A stretch of 50,458 nt of DNA from JACZSB01 sp965372015 (GTDB taxonomy: Bacteria; Fidelibacterota; Marinisomatia; SCGC-AAA003-L08; TS1B11), in contig CBDVAP010000005.1 in assembly GCA_965372015.1 (NCBI GenBank), forward strand, positions 1 to 50,458, in the 5' to 3' direction. The notes below the pieces were generated by a model. That model did no database searches. It was not told the origin of the DNA and saw nothing but the letters and a program-made list of their open reading frames with translations. This document shows positions 15,675-23,577 of the stretch, in pieces. Every line of letters begins with the position of its first letter. Within the stretch, counting starts at the first letter, position 1. A program made the position numbers and the translations under genes.

Positions 15675-15735
15675 GTTTCGAGTTCCGAGTTCTCGGTTTC
15701 GTTCTTCCTTGGTGTCCTTTGCGCCTTGGCGGTTA
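15675..15735. repeat. Intergenic reiterated words (gtttcgagttccgag / tcctttgcgccttggcgg)
   Basis: After the nudix stop the 240-bp spacer contains near-tandem variants of gtttcgagttccgagttctcgg and then tcctttgcgccttggcggtt, the latter close to the word at 5455-5475. No gene, tRNA or clear terminator is visible in 15648-15888. Confidence 0.4.
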
Positions 15736-15888
15736 GCTCTTCCACGGACCCGCAAAGCTTGTCCCGAGGATTACCCCACCGTCGTTAAATTAGGGCATGC
15801 TTCCCAGCCGCCACCTGATCCCGGTGCCCACCCTGGTGGCCGAAAATCGATCCCCTGCCTGGGAATCACGCTGCCGGGAGACCCGCCC

Positions 15889-16818
15889 ATGAAGGACGAA
15901 CTGGCCCCCCTGCTCAAGGAACGATCGGCCGCCGGCGGAGATGGTATGGACGTCCCCGTGACAGTGGTCGGGGCTGGTTCGGTGGGTACCCAGCTCGCTC
16001 AGACCATCGCCGGCCACGGCCACGACGTGCTCCTGGTGGAGATCAACCCGGACCTGGTGGATGGCGTTCGCCAGGCGCTGGAGCGGAACCTGGATCGGGA
16101 TATTCGCCGCTGGGGCCTGACCGAATCGGAGAAGCGCGCCATTCTGGCCCGTATCTCTATCAGTAGCGACCTGGAAGCCGCCGCCCGGTCCCATTTCGTG
16201 CTGGAAGCGATCCCGGAATCGCTGGAGGCCAAGCAACAGTTGTACTCGCAGCTGGATGCCGGTTGTCCCCCGGAGACGATATTCATCTCCAACACCTCGA
16301 TTCTCTCGCTCACTGAAATCGCCGCTGTCCTGCCGCGTCATCGACAGGAGCGGGTCATCGGGCTGCATTTCCTGCGGCCGGTGCCCAAGGTCCCGCTGGT
16401 GGAGATCGTCCGGGGCTGGCGCACCAGCGATGATACCTTCCGTGAGGTGCGGGACTTTGCCCGCAGCCTGGGGAAGACACCGGTAGAGGTGTTTGAGTAC
16501 CCCGGCTACGTAACCACCCGGATCATCCTGCCGCTGCTCAACGAGGCCATGCACGTGCTCATGGAAGGGGTGGCTTCGGCTGAGGACATCGATACCGCCA
16601 TGCGGCTGGGCTTCGATTTCCCCCTCGGGCCCCTCGCCATGACTGACCAACTCGGCCTGGATGAGGTGCTCAACCGCTTGCAAGTGCTGTTCCACGAGCT
16701 GGGCGATCTGAAGTACCGTCCCTGTCCCATCCTGAAAAAATACGTCCGGGCCGGACGGTTGGGAGTCAAGACCGGACGAGGGTTTTTCGACTATCCCGAA
16801 ATAGACGCGCCCGAGTGA
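15889..16818 (+). CDS. 3-hydroxyacyl-CoA dehydrogenase
   Basis: NAD-dependent oxidation of L-3-hydroxyacyl-CoA (often 3-hydroxybutyryl-CoA) to the 3-oxo form, used in beta-oxidation or butyrate-type metabolism. N-terminal Rossmann motif VVGAGSVGTQLAQTIA; then FVLEAIPESLEAKQQLY, ISNTSILSLTEIA and the active-site region GLHFLRPVPKVPLVEIV (His of the catalytic pair). C-terminal dimerisation domain with GYVTTRIILPLLNEA, DTAMRLGFDFPLGPL and the ending KTGRGFFDY. ATG 15889 follows a gggag site; ATG 15946 (MDVPVTVVGAG) is an alternative that trims 19 residues and gives a more standard N-terminus. Its TGA overlaps the ackA ATG, so reduced-carbon and acetyl-phosphate steps may be co-expressed. Confidence 0.9.
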   Translation: MKDELAPLLKERSAAGGDGMDVPVTVVGAGSVGTQLAQTIAGHGHDVLLVEINPDLVDGVRQALERNLDRDIRRWGLTESEKRAILARISISSDLEAAARSHFVLEAIPESLEAKQQLYSQLDAGCPPETIFISNTSILSLTEIAAVLPRHRQERVIGLHFLRPVPKVPLVEIVRGWRTSDDTFREVRDFARSLGKTPVEVFEYPGYVTTRIILPLLNEAMHVLMEGVASAEDIDTAMRLGFDFPLGPLAMTDQLGLDEVLNRLQVLFHELGDLKYRPCPILKKYVRAGRLGVKTGRGFFDYPEIDAPE

Positions 16819-18026
16819 TGAATATTCTGGTCCTCAACTCGGGCAGTAGCAGCATTAAGTACCAGCTGTATGATATGCAATCCGGTACTGCGCTGGTCCG
16901 GGGGGTGGTGGAACGCATCGGCCTAAGGGGTTCGCTGCTGACACAACAGCTTCATGATGGACGGAAGGTCTCACTGTCCGGCGAGATCCTCGATCACCAG
17001 CAGGCCATCGAGTACCTCCTGGCGATCCTCACCGACCCCGAGCGGGGGGCTTTGCAGGATCGCAAGGAGATCGCCGCCATCGGCCACCGGGTGGTGCACG
17101 GCGGTGAGCGTTACACTGCCTCGGTCCAGGTGGACGATGAGGTGCTCAATGAACTGCATCAAAACACCGACCTGGCCCCGCTGCACAACCCCAACAACTT
17201 AAAAGGCATTGAAGCCTGCCGCCGGTTGATGCCCGATGCCCCAAATGTGGCCGTTTTCGATACCGCCTTTCACCACACCTTGCCCCCCCAGGCCTACATC
17301 TACGGCCTGCCCTATGTGCTCTATAAACGGCATGGCATCCGGCGCTACGGTTTCCATGGCCTGAGCCACCGCTTCGTCAGCAGGCGGTTCGGTGAGTTGA
17401 CCGCCAGCAGTCACCAACCCTTGCGCCTGGTAACTATCCATTTGGGCAACGGCAGCAGCATGACCGCCATTCGGGACGGCGAGAGCATCGACACCACCAT
17501 GGGATTCACACCGGTGGAGGGGCTGCTCATGGGCACCCGCAGCGGCGACCTGGACCCGGCAGTGATCCTGCGCATCATGGGCCGGGAGGAGCTCAGCCGC
17601 CGGGAAGCCATTTCCCTGCTGAACAAGCACAGCGGCCTGTTGGGCATCTCCGGCGTGAGCAGCGACATGCGCGAGGTGCTGGAGGAAATGGAGGCCGGCA
17701 ACTCCCGGGCGCGCCTGGCGGTGGAGGTCTTCACCTATCGCATCAAAAAGTACCTGGGCGCCTATGCGGCGGTCCTGGGGGGCCTGGACGGGGTGGTCTT
17801 CACCGGCGGCATCGGTGAGAACGCGCCCCTGGTCCGGTCGATGGCCCTGGAGGGGCTGGAGTTCCTGGGATTGACCCTGGACCCCGACCGTAACGGGCAG
17901 GGCGCAGGTGAACGCCTCATTTCCACCAAAGGCAGCGCCGTCGAGATTTGGGTGATCCCGACCAACGAGGAGTGGATCATTGCCCAGGACACCTATCGCC
18001 TGGCCTCGGGTAGCGAACCTGAATGA
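16818..18026 (+). CDS. ackA: Acetate kinase
   Basis: Interconverts acetyl phosphate plus ADP with acetate plus ATP. Signature segments: LNSGSSSIKYQL (6-17), HRVVHGGE, PLHNPNN, FDTAFHHTLPP, YGFHGLSHRFV, HLGNGSSMTAI, TMGFTPVEGLLMGTRSGDLDP, SGVSSDMRE and the C-terminal FTGGIGENA. Length (402) is standard. The start is the ATG at 16818, overlapping the upstream TGA; a GTG at 16815 is less likely. Its own TGA overlaps the next gene. No phosphotransacetylase is in view, so the source of acetyl phosphate is not shown here. The kinase would also suit an aldehyde-degrading microcompartment, but the shell genes are 8 kb away. Confidence 0.97.
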   Translation: MNILVLNSGSSSIKYQLYDMQSGTALVRGVVERIGLRGSLLTQQLHDGRKVSLSGEILDHQQAIEYLLAILTDPERGALQDRKEIAAIGHRVVHGGERYTASVQVDDEVLNELHQNTDLAPLHNPNNLKGIEACRRLMPDAPNVAVFDTAFHHTLPPQAYIYGLPYVLYKRHGIRRYGFHGLSHRFVSRRFGELTASSHQPLRLVTIHLGNGSSMTAIRDGESIDTTMGFTPVEGLLMGTRSGDLDPAVILRIMGREELSRREAISLLNKHSGLLGISGVSSDMREVLEEMEAGNSRARLAVEVFTYRIKKYLGAYAAVLGGLDGVVFTGGIGENAPLVRSMALEGLEFLGLTLDPDRNGQGAGERLISTKGSAVEIWVIPTNEEWIIAQDTYRLASGSEPE

Positions 18027-19120
18027 CCGCCGCTGACCGACCCAAACGGTATCACCGGCAGCAGCTGCTGCTTTCGCTCACCGGTACCGCCCTGGGCTGG
18101 GGCTACCTGCTGCTTCTGGTGCTAACTCCGGCCGCCGCCCGGCTGGTTGAAACCACAGCCTACAGCCCCAACCCCTACCTGCATTTCCTGCTGTTCGGCC
18201 TGGCGTTGGGACTGATTGCGCAGATATACACATTGTCCCTATCCTTTACCAGCGGGTACCTGCTGGAGCACAAGTATAACCTCTCAAACCAGACCATCGC
18301 CGCCTGGGCCTGGGAGCGGTTGAAGGGTTCGCTGGTGGGGGGTGTCATCAGCCTGCCGTTGGCACTAGTGTTCTATTACTGCCTGCGGGCCTTCGGCGCC
18401 GGCTGGTGGCTGCCGGTGGGGGTAGTGCTGTTCCTGTTCTCAGTGGTGCTGGGGCGCCTGGCGCCAGTGCTGATCTTTCCCCTGTTCTACAAGTTCGAGC
18501 CGTTGGATGAAGGGGCATCCCTATCCGCAGGCATCCGGGAGCTGGCCCGCTCGGTGGGACTCAATGTCCAGGGCGTGTTCCGTTTTAACCTGAGCAAGAC
18601 CACCAAAAAGGCCAACGCCGCCTTCACCGGGCTGGGGCGCTCCAAGCGGGTACTGCTGGCCGACACTCTGCTGGATAATTTCACCGACGGCGAGATTTTA
18701 GCCGTGGTAGCCCACGAACTGGGGCATTTCCGTCTGAGGCACATCTGGAAGGGGCTGGCCGAGGGCACAGCCATCACCTTCGCCGGATTGTTCATCGTGG
18801 CCCGCCTGCACGCCGGACTGTCGGGCGGTGAAGTAGCTTCCCTGGCGGCCCTGCCCTGGCTGGGGTTGCTGTTGGGCGTTTACGGCTTCGTCACCGGTCC
18901 CATCACCAACTACATCTCACGCCGCCGGGAGTTTGCCGCTGACCGGTTTGCTGCCCGGCTCATGGGTGGCGGCACATCACTGGCAACGGGCCTGGAGCGC
19001 CTGGCCGACCTGAACCTGGCCGACCGCGACCCCCACCCGGCGGTGGAGTTCCTGTTTCACGGGCACCCGTCGATTAGGAGGAGGGTGGCCGCTCTGGAGA
19101 AAGTGAACGAGAAGTTATAA
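18023..19120 (+). CDS. Ste24-type (M48) integral membrane metalloprotease
   Basis: A 365-residue membrane zinc peptidase. Several N-terminal hydrophobic helices (about 15-40, 52-75, 100-160) precede a segment typical of Ste24/CAAX protease 1 (VLIFPLFYKFEPL). The zinc motif HELGH is at about 234-238, and the third ligand Glu in RREFAADRFAARLMGG at about 300. The C-terminus ends with HGHPSIRRRVAALEKV, the usual M48 tail. Bacterial members are thought to act in membrane protein quality control; the substrate is unknown. ATG 18023 overlaps the ackA stop. The 3' end overlaps the convergent KAP gene by 47 bp. Confidence 0.9.
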   Translation: MTAADRPKRYHRQQLLLSLTGTALGWGYLLLLVLTPAAARLVETTAYSPNPYLHFLLFGLALGLIAQIYTLSLSFTSGYLLEHKYNLSNQTIAAWAWERLKGSLVGGVISLPLALVFYYCLRAFGAGWWLPVGVVLFLFSVVLGRLAPVLIFPLFYKFEPLDEGASLSAGIRELARSVGLNVQGVFRFNLSKTTKKANAAFTGLGRSKRVLLADTLLDNFTDGEILAVVAHELGHFRLRHIWKGLAEGTAITFAGLFIVARLHAGLSGGEVASLAALPWLGLLLGVYGFVTGPITNYISRRREFAADRFAARLMGGGTSLATGLERLADLNLADRDPHPAVEFLFHGHPSIRRRVAALEKVNEKL

Positions 19121-21020
19121 ACTCCTCGCGAATTTGCCTGGCAAATGAAAGGAAAGTCAGACCACGAAGTGTGAATGCCAAGAGCAATGCATCTATAATT
19201 GGTACTATCCATGGGAAGTTGTAAATGATATTTGGTATCTCTCTGGTATTGTAATAAAATCCCGAAAAGTTAATAAACCAATATGAAAATACTATCATAG
19301 TAGCAGTACTACCTACTGCCAGGAGGCCAAACCCTGCACGCCTAAGAACCGCGTAAACTCTTCCCGGCTGAATTCTATCAAGAATTTCTATTGTTTCCAT
19401 TAGTCTCCACCCTTCGACTTCCTCCCCAAAATTGGTATCTTGCAGCAATCCTTGCATTCTACCAGCGGTTCTTAGATTATTTAATGTTTGCTCGCCAAGT
19501 GCGCGTACTCGACGAAACCATAATATAGGGAGCCCCGAGGTCATTAATGAGCGCCAATCTTTGTCCAGAGAAGTAACCTTCACCTCTATCCGATCAAACT
19601 CTCCTTGAGAAATAGCGCCGCGCGGTCCCACTTTCATGCCGGGTTTTTCTTCCTCAAGTGATGGAGTTGGGATGCTTCCCATCTTGTTATCAATAACTTC
19701 CCGGGTTGGTTTTCCTGCAGGCCTTTCAGAAACATCGACAACACCGGTAATTCTCAGGTAATCGGATAATTCTTCAGTATCCCTAAAATCTGCGATGTTT
19801 AGTGGTGGCGATGAGGCGTCTTGAATCAGGTTAAAGAAATCTGAGGCGACCTGATTACTCAGGCCTTCACCATAGCTTCCCTCCATATAAGCGATTAGAC
19901 CCATTCTCAAAGAATCCCAATTAGCTGTCAGTTTCTTAAATGTAATCGGATTTGCTACCAGCCATCGGTAGGCTAATGGAAATCTCACTTGAAGGATTAA
20001 AAGTAGTGCTAATTTGTTCTCGTCCAGACTTTCCATTTTCAGAGGCAAGTCACCCTCGTTGACCAGCTTGCGAGCCACATGACTGACCATATAGAGGCTG
20101 TTGCAGAGGCGTTTTACCCTCCTGGGATTCTCGTCACTAGCCTGGGCGATCAGCTCAATGCTAACTTTATCAAAATTAAAATGTCCCGCGATAGTTCTGA
20201 CAAAATTTCTGAAGGTAGGTTTGGGCACCGGCGGTAAGGTGAATGGTAGCTGGACCATTTTTTCCAGATAATCCACCCCTCTAACGTTCAAGCGTTTATC
20301 ATACTTGATCTCAATCCCTTTTTGAACCACTTCTTGATCGATTCCAAGTACGAATACACAACCCTTGAAATCGAAAAATAGTTTGATAGCCTCAAGAACC
20401 ATGATGCAATTTTCCGGGGTACAGCGATCCAGGTCGTCTACGAAGATTACCAATCTACCGGCTGAATCCTTCTTGGTACCGAGAATTTCATTTTTTAAGT
20501 CCTCGAATTCCCGCCGGAAGGTGTTGATGAATCTGGCATTATCTTGTTCGTTGGCCGAATAGAAGGAAATCAATTTATCAAGATCAACCACACTGTGCGT
20601 CAAGGCCTTGAGGGCGGAACTCAACGCCAGCTTGCCGACACCTTTAAGTAAACTGGCCATGCGTGCTTCAATTTTCGCGGTATCACCGGAACGCTTTCGT
20701 TCCAGTTCCTCAAGCCGCTGCAACACAGTATAGATAAGGGCCTTCCAGACTTCCTCTTTCTCTTCAAATTGCCAGGGCGCGAACCATACTACCGCATCAC
20801 TTACAATGTGTTTCTCCAGGAGATACATGAACGTGGTCTTGCCAGTGCCCCAATGTCCGAAGATGCCTAGGCAAAATGGTGTCTCTAATTCAGGGCTTGA
20901 TAGTAATTCCGCCATCGCAATAGCATACGGTTCATACCCAAGCAGATCTTGGTCAACGGCTGCATCTGCAACAGGATATGCAGTATTAGTACGGGTTCCT
21001 TTAATTCGCTTTGCAGTCAT
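19074..21020 (-). CDS. KAP-family P-loop NTPase
   Basis: A 648-residue STAND-like P-loop NTPase of the KAP family. Walker A is GHWGTGKT (about 55-62), Walker B is VIFVDDLDRC (about 193-202), and the sensor-like segment NPRRVKRLCNSLY follows in the helical lid. The C-terminus has two hydrophobic helices (about 555-580 and 605-630), so the protein is probably membrane-anchored. KAP NTPases occur in phage-exclusion proteins such as PifA and in many accessory loci. It follows a holin-like membrane protein gene by 66 bp and the pair is GC-poor relative to its neighbours, consistent with acquisition. The last codons are antisense to the M48 protease gene, suggesting a C-terminus completed at the insertion boundary. 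Confidence 0.9.
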   Translation of the reverse strand: MTAKRIKGTRTNTAYPVADAAVDQDLLGYEPYAIAMAELLSSPELETPFCLGIFGHWGTGKTTFMYLLEKHIVSDAVVWFAPWQFEEKEEVWKALIYTVLQRLEELERKRSGDTAKIEARMASLLKGVGKLALSSALKALTHSVVDLDKLISFYSANEQDNARFINTFRREFEDLKNEILGTKKDSAGRLVIFVDDLDRCTPENCIMVLEAIKLFFDFKGCVFVLGIDQEVVQKGIEIKYDKRLNVRGVDYLEKMVQLPFTLPPVPKPTFRNFVRTIAGHFNFDKVSIELIAQASDENPRRVKRLCNSLYMVSHVARKLVNEGDLPLKMESLDENKLALLLILQVRFPLAYRWLVANPITFKKLTANWDSLRMGLIAYMEGSYGEGLSNQVASDFFNLIQDASSPPLNIADFRDTEELSDYLRITGVVDVSERPAGKPTREVIDNKMGSIPTPSLEEEKPGMKVGPRGAISQGEFDRIEVKVTSLDKDWRSLMTSGLPILWFRRVRALGEQTLNNLRTAGRMQGLLQDTNFGEEVEGWRLMETIEILDRIQPGRVYAVLRRAGFGLLAVGSTATMIVFSYWFINFSGFYYNTREIPNIIYNFPWIVPIIDALLLAFTLRGLTFLSFARQIREEFITSRSLSPERPPSS

Positions 21021-21086
21021 AAAGTATCGGTCACTTCACTGGAAGTGTAGACAGCGCTCGCTCTCAGAGAATAAATGGTACTAGGT

Positions 21087-21575
21087 TTAAGAGCCGCCTT
21101 TGCTTTTATTGATCAACGGCATTACATTTTTCATGGCCCGCTCACCAAACAGGAATCCTAAAACGAGAAAATTAATTATCCAAAACACCTTGGTGGTGTC
21201 ACTTGCCGAATCATCAAGAATAGTCCATTGCCCGGAGAAAACCATAAAGTCAAGGTAAAGAACACCAAATCCCCATAGAGGTCGCTGCAATCCCCGCAGG
21301 AATATTATTATCTTGCCGATTATCCCGAACTGCTGCAGGTCCTTGGCTGTGCCTTCCATATCCCTGATGCGGTCATTGAAAGCTTGTTCGTCCTGTTGAG
21401 CAAGCTGCAACAGCTCTACATGCTGCTCATGTGTGGCGGTGAGGATAGTCTGTTGGATATCCGCTTTTTCCTTATCGGAGAGATTGGGAGGAAACCGTTT
21501 TGCTACGGTGTCGACTATTTTTACACCGACGCCATCTCCGGCTAGAAATTTAGCGACTTTCGAGAGAAAAGGCAT
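21087..21575 (-). CDS. Holin-like membrane protein paired with the KAP NTPase
   Basis: A 162-residue protein with an N-terminal soluble helical part (PFLSKVAKFL, then LSDKEKADIQQTILTATHEQ, about 40-85) and two to three C-terminal hydrophobic helices (about 95-150, with GLQRPLWGFGVLYLDFMVF and VFWIINFLVLGFLFGERAM). This matches the layout of 3TM holin-like proteins found in phages, gene-transfer agents and defence loci. I start at ATG 21575, which follows aaaggggg by six bases; an in-frame ATG at 21644 lacks a ribosome site. It lies just upstream of the KAP NTPase on the same strand. A membrane-effector plus NTPase-sensor pair is plausible, but that role is inferred. Confidence 0.75.
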   Translation of the reverse strand: MPFLSKVAKFLAGDGVGVKIVDTVAKRFPPNLSDKEKADIQQTILTATHEQHVELLQLAQQDEQAFNDRIRDMEGTAKDLQQFGIIGKIIIFLRGLQRPLWGFGVLYLDFMVFSGQWTILDDSASDTTKVFWIINFLVLGFLFGERAMKNVMPLINKSKGGS

Positions 21576-21794
21576 AGCAACCCCCTTTATATTGAGATTG
21601 GAGAGAACCATACCAAGGTTAGTAATGTTTCCTTCCAACGTCAAGTATAATATGCTACTCTAGGGAGTTACACATTTAATGATGTTGATTGCTCGCGGTT
21701 TGTCTGATGCCCGTGTTCCCCTAAAGCAGCTCCCCCCGCAGCACCCTCACCGTCTTCCCGTAATGGCCTCGACATGAAGAAATTGCCCGCCTGG

Positions 21795-22739
21795 CTACTC
21801 CCATTCCGGCAAGTGCACTTCCCGCAGTGTCTTCAGCGACGGCACCTCGTCATCCACCCGCCCCACGATAGTGCCTTCCTGCAGGTAGTACAGTGCCGGC
21901 CAGGTGTGAAAGGTGTCGAAAAAGGATTGCTGGTCGTAGCGGTATATGGGGAAGTCGATGCCGAATTCCCGCCGAAAGCGGTCGATCTCGTACTGCCGGC
22001 TGAGGGTCACGCCCAGCATAGGCAGCCCCGACCGGGCCGCCAACTCCTTGACGTTGTTCACCGCGTTCCAGCAGTGATCGCAGTTGACGGCGAAGATAAA
22101 CACCAGACTCTCCCCCTCCAGGGGGAATTCTTCGTCCAACAGGCCGTCAATTGGGAACAGTTCCCCCACCTGCGCCAACGAGTCGTCCTTGGCCGGGGCT
22201 TGGATGGTATAGCCGGTGTGGGTCCCGGCCAGCAGCAACACAGCCATCAGCAGCCCCGCCTGCCAGACCCGCCAGCTGTGTTCCTCCCGCCGGTGGTGAT
22301 ACCATACTGCCAGGGCCACCAGAGTCAGCAAGAGGTTCCGCACCAGGGCCAGTTGGGGGCTGGTCTCGAGGTAAGCGCCAAAACAACCGCAGGCCTCCAA
22401 CTCGCCACCTAGTATACCCGCCACCAGCAAGACCGAAAATGCTGACAACAGGCCTATAGTGCTAAGTGCCATCAGGGCCGGGGCCATGCCGGCCAGCAGC
22501 GCCACTCCCAGGGCTACCTCAACCGCCGGCATCAACACCGCCGGCAGGCTGGTCCAGTCCGGCACATGGTACAGGGGCAGGGTGTTTAAGAAGGTCTGGG
22601 CGTCCATAACCTTCGCCAGGCCCGAGAAAATAAACATTACCCCCAGCAATAGCCTGCCGGCCAGTACCGGCCAACGCGTCCAGCCGGGAAAGGGCGGCAG
22701 GGAGTCCAGGCGTTTCTGCAGGTGATCTATCAGGGACAT
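21795..22739 (-). CDS. MauE/DoxX-type membrane protein fused to a thioredoxin-like domain
   Basis: A 314-residue fusion. The first half (about 20-175) has four to five hydrophobic helices of the MauE/DoxX family (LLLGVMFIFSGLAKV, ALMALSTIGLLSAF) with a lumen-side pair in CGCFG. The second half (about 190-314) is a thioredoxin-like domain with the redox motif CDHC (in FAVNCDHCW), exposed to the periplasm. Fusions of this kind probably pass electrons from quinone or other donors to periplasmic disulfides, as proposed for MauE/VKOR-like systems. It follows a nitrilase-family gene by 23 bp and ends the MFS-nitrilase-MauE operon. No cytochrome c assembly or amine dehydrogenase gene is nearby to fix its partner. 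Confidence 0.85.
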   Translation of the reverse strand: MSLIDHLQKRLDSLPPFPGWTRWPVLAGRLLLGVMFIFSGLAKVMDAQTFLNTLPLYHVPDWTSLPAVLMPAVEVALGVALLAGMAPALMALSTIGLLSAFSVLLVAGILGGELEACGCFGAYLETSPQLALVRNLLLTLVALAVWYHHRREEHSWRVWQAGLLMAVLLLAGTHTGYTIQAPAKDDSLAQVGELFPIDGLLDEEFPLEGESLVFIFAVNCDHCWNAVNNVKELAARSGLPMLGVTLSRQYEIDRFRREFGIDFPIYRYDQQSFFDTFHTWPALYYLQEGTIVGRVDDEVPSLKTLREVHLPEWE

Positions 22740-22762
22740 GGGCGTTTCCTCCGTGCAAAGGG

Positions 22763-23569
22763 TTATCGGTTATCGAGCAGGGCCTGGTAATGCTCCGGGC
22801 GGCGGTCGGCCAGCAGGTGGTTGTAGGGCGTAACCTGCTTGTCGTCCGCTTCGACCGGGTCAATATCAATCGACAGTAACTGAGGCTCATCGACCCCGGC
22901 GGAACATAACCGTTGGCCGTCCGGGGCTATCACCTGGCTGCGGCCGGTGAATTGCAACTGTTTACCGTCTAACTTGGTGTCGATGCCTACCCGGTTGGCG
23001 GTGGCGGCGAACACGCCGTTCTCCAGGCAGCGGGTGATCATGGCCTCCTGGCAGTGGGGCTGCACCAGGTTGGCCGGGTGCAGCAGCAGTTGAGCCCCCT
23101 GCAGGGCCAGGCCGCGGGCCACTTCCGGGAAACGCCAGTCATAGCAGATCATCAGGCCCACCCGGGCGAAACCCAGATCGTGTACTGCCGGGGGCTGGTC
23201 ACCCGCGGTGAACCATAGCGATTCCTCGAAAAACAGATGCAACTTGCGGTATATGGTTATCACCCCTTCCGGCCCCACCAGCACCGCCGAATTGTATAGT
23301 TGGCCGCCGGACCGCTCCACCAGTCCGCCGCAGACGAAACCGCCCCGGCCGGCCGCCAATTCCTGCATGCAGGTGGTTGTCGGGCCACCTGGAACGTCCT
23401 CGCTTAACCCCTCCACCTGGTCCCGGTCGTTGAAATAGTACCCACTGGCAAACAACTCCGGCAATACCAGCAGGTCGAAGGGGGTCTCCCCCACCATGGC
23501 CCGCACCGCTGCCAGGTTTTCTGAAACCCGGCCCAAGGTGGGATCATTTTGCGCCAGGGCTAATCGCAT
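22763..23569 (-). CDS. Nitrilase-superfamily amidase (carbon-nitrogen hydrolase)
   Basis: A 268-residue hydrolase of non-peptide C-N bonds. The catalytic triad is visible: Glu38 (LPELFASGY), Lys109 (YRKLHLF) and Cys142 (MICYDWRFPE). ENGVFAATANRVG and FTGRSQVIAPDG match omega-amidase and related amidases, and the length is typical of single-domain members. Possible roles include repair amidase (omega-amidase or deaminated-glutathione amidase); the substrate cannot be told. It lies 8 bp after the MFS gene and 23 bp before the MauE-thioredoxin fusion, so the three are likely one transcript. Confidence 0.92.
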   Translation of the reverse strand: MRLALAQNDPTLGRVSENLAAVRAMVGETPFDLLVLPELFASGYYFNDRDQVEGLSEDVPGGPTTTCMQELAAGRGGFVCGGLVERSGGQLYNSAVLVGPEGVITIYRKLHLFFEESLWFTAGDQPPAVHDLGFARVGLMICYDWRFPEVARGLALQGAQLLLHPANLVQPHCQEAMITRCLENGVFAATANRVGIDTKLDGKQLQFTGRSQVIAPDGQRLCSAGVDEPQLLSIDIDPVEADDKQVTPYNHLLADRRPEHYQALLDNR

Positions 23570-23577
23570 ACGCTAGT

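Noticed and set aside
16818..18026. Acetate kinase as part of the microcompartment system
   Set aside because: It is 8 kb from the shell genes and coupled to other genes; functional association is possible but not supported by the layout.
21721..21768. Possible gene-end relic on the minus strand (GHYGKTVRVLRGELL then stop) beside the KAP insert
   Set aside because: Too short to identify, and it does not match the M48 or any other gene end in the window, so it cannot be shown to be an insertion scar.
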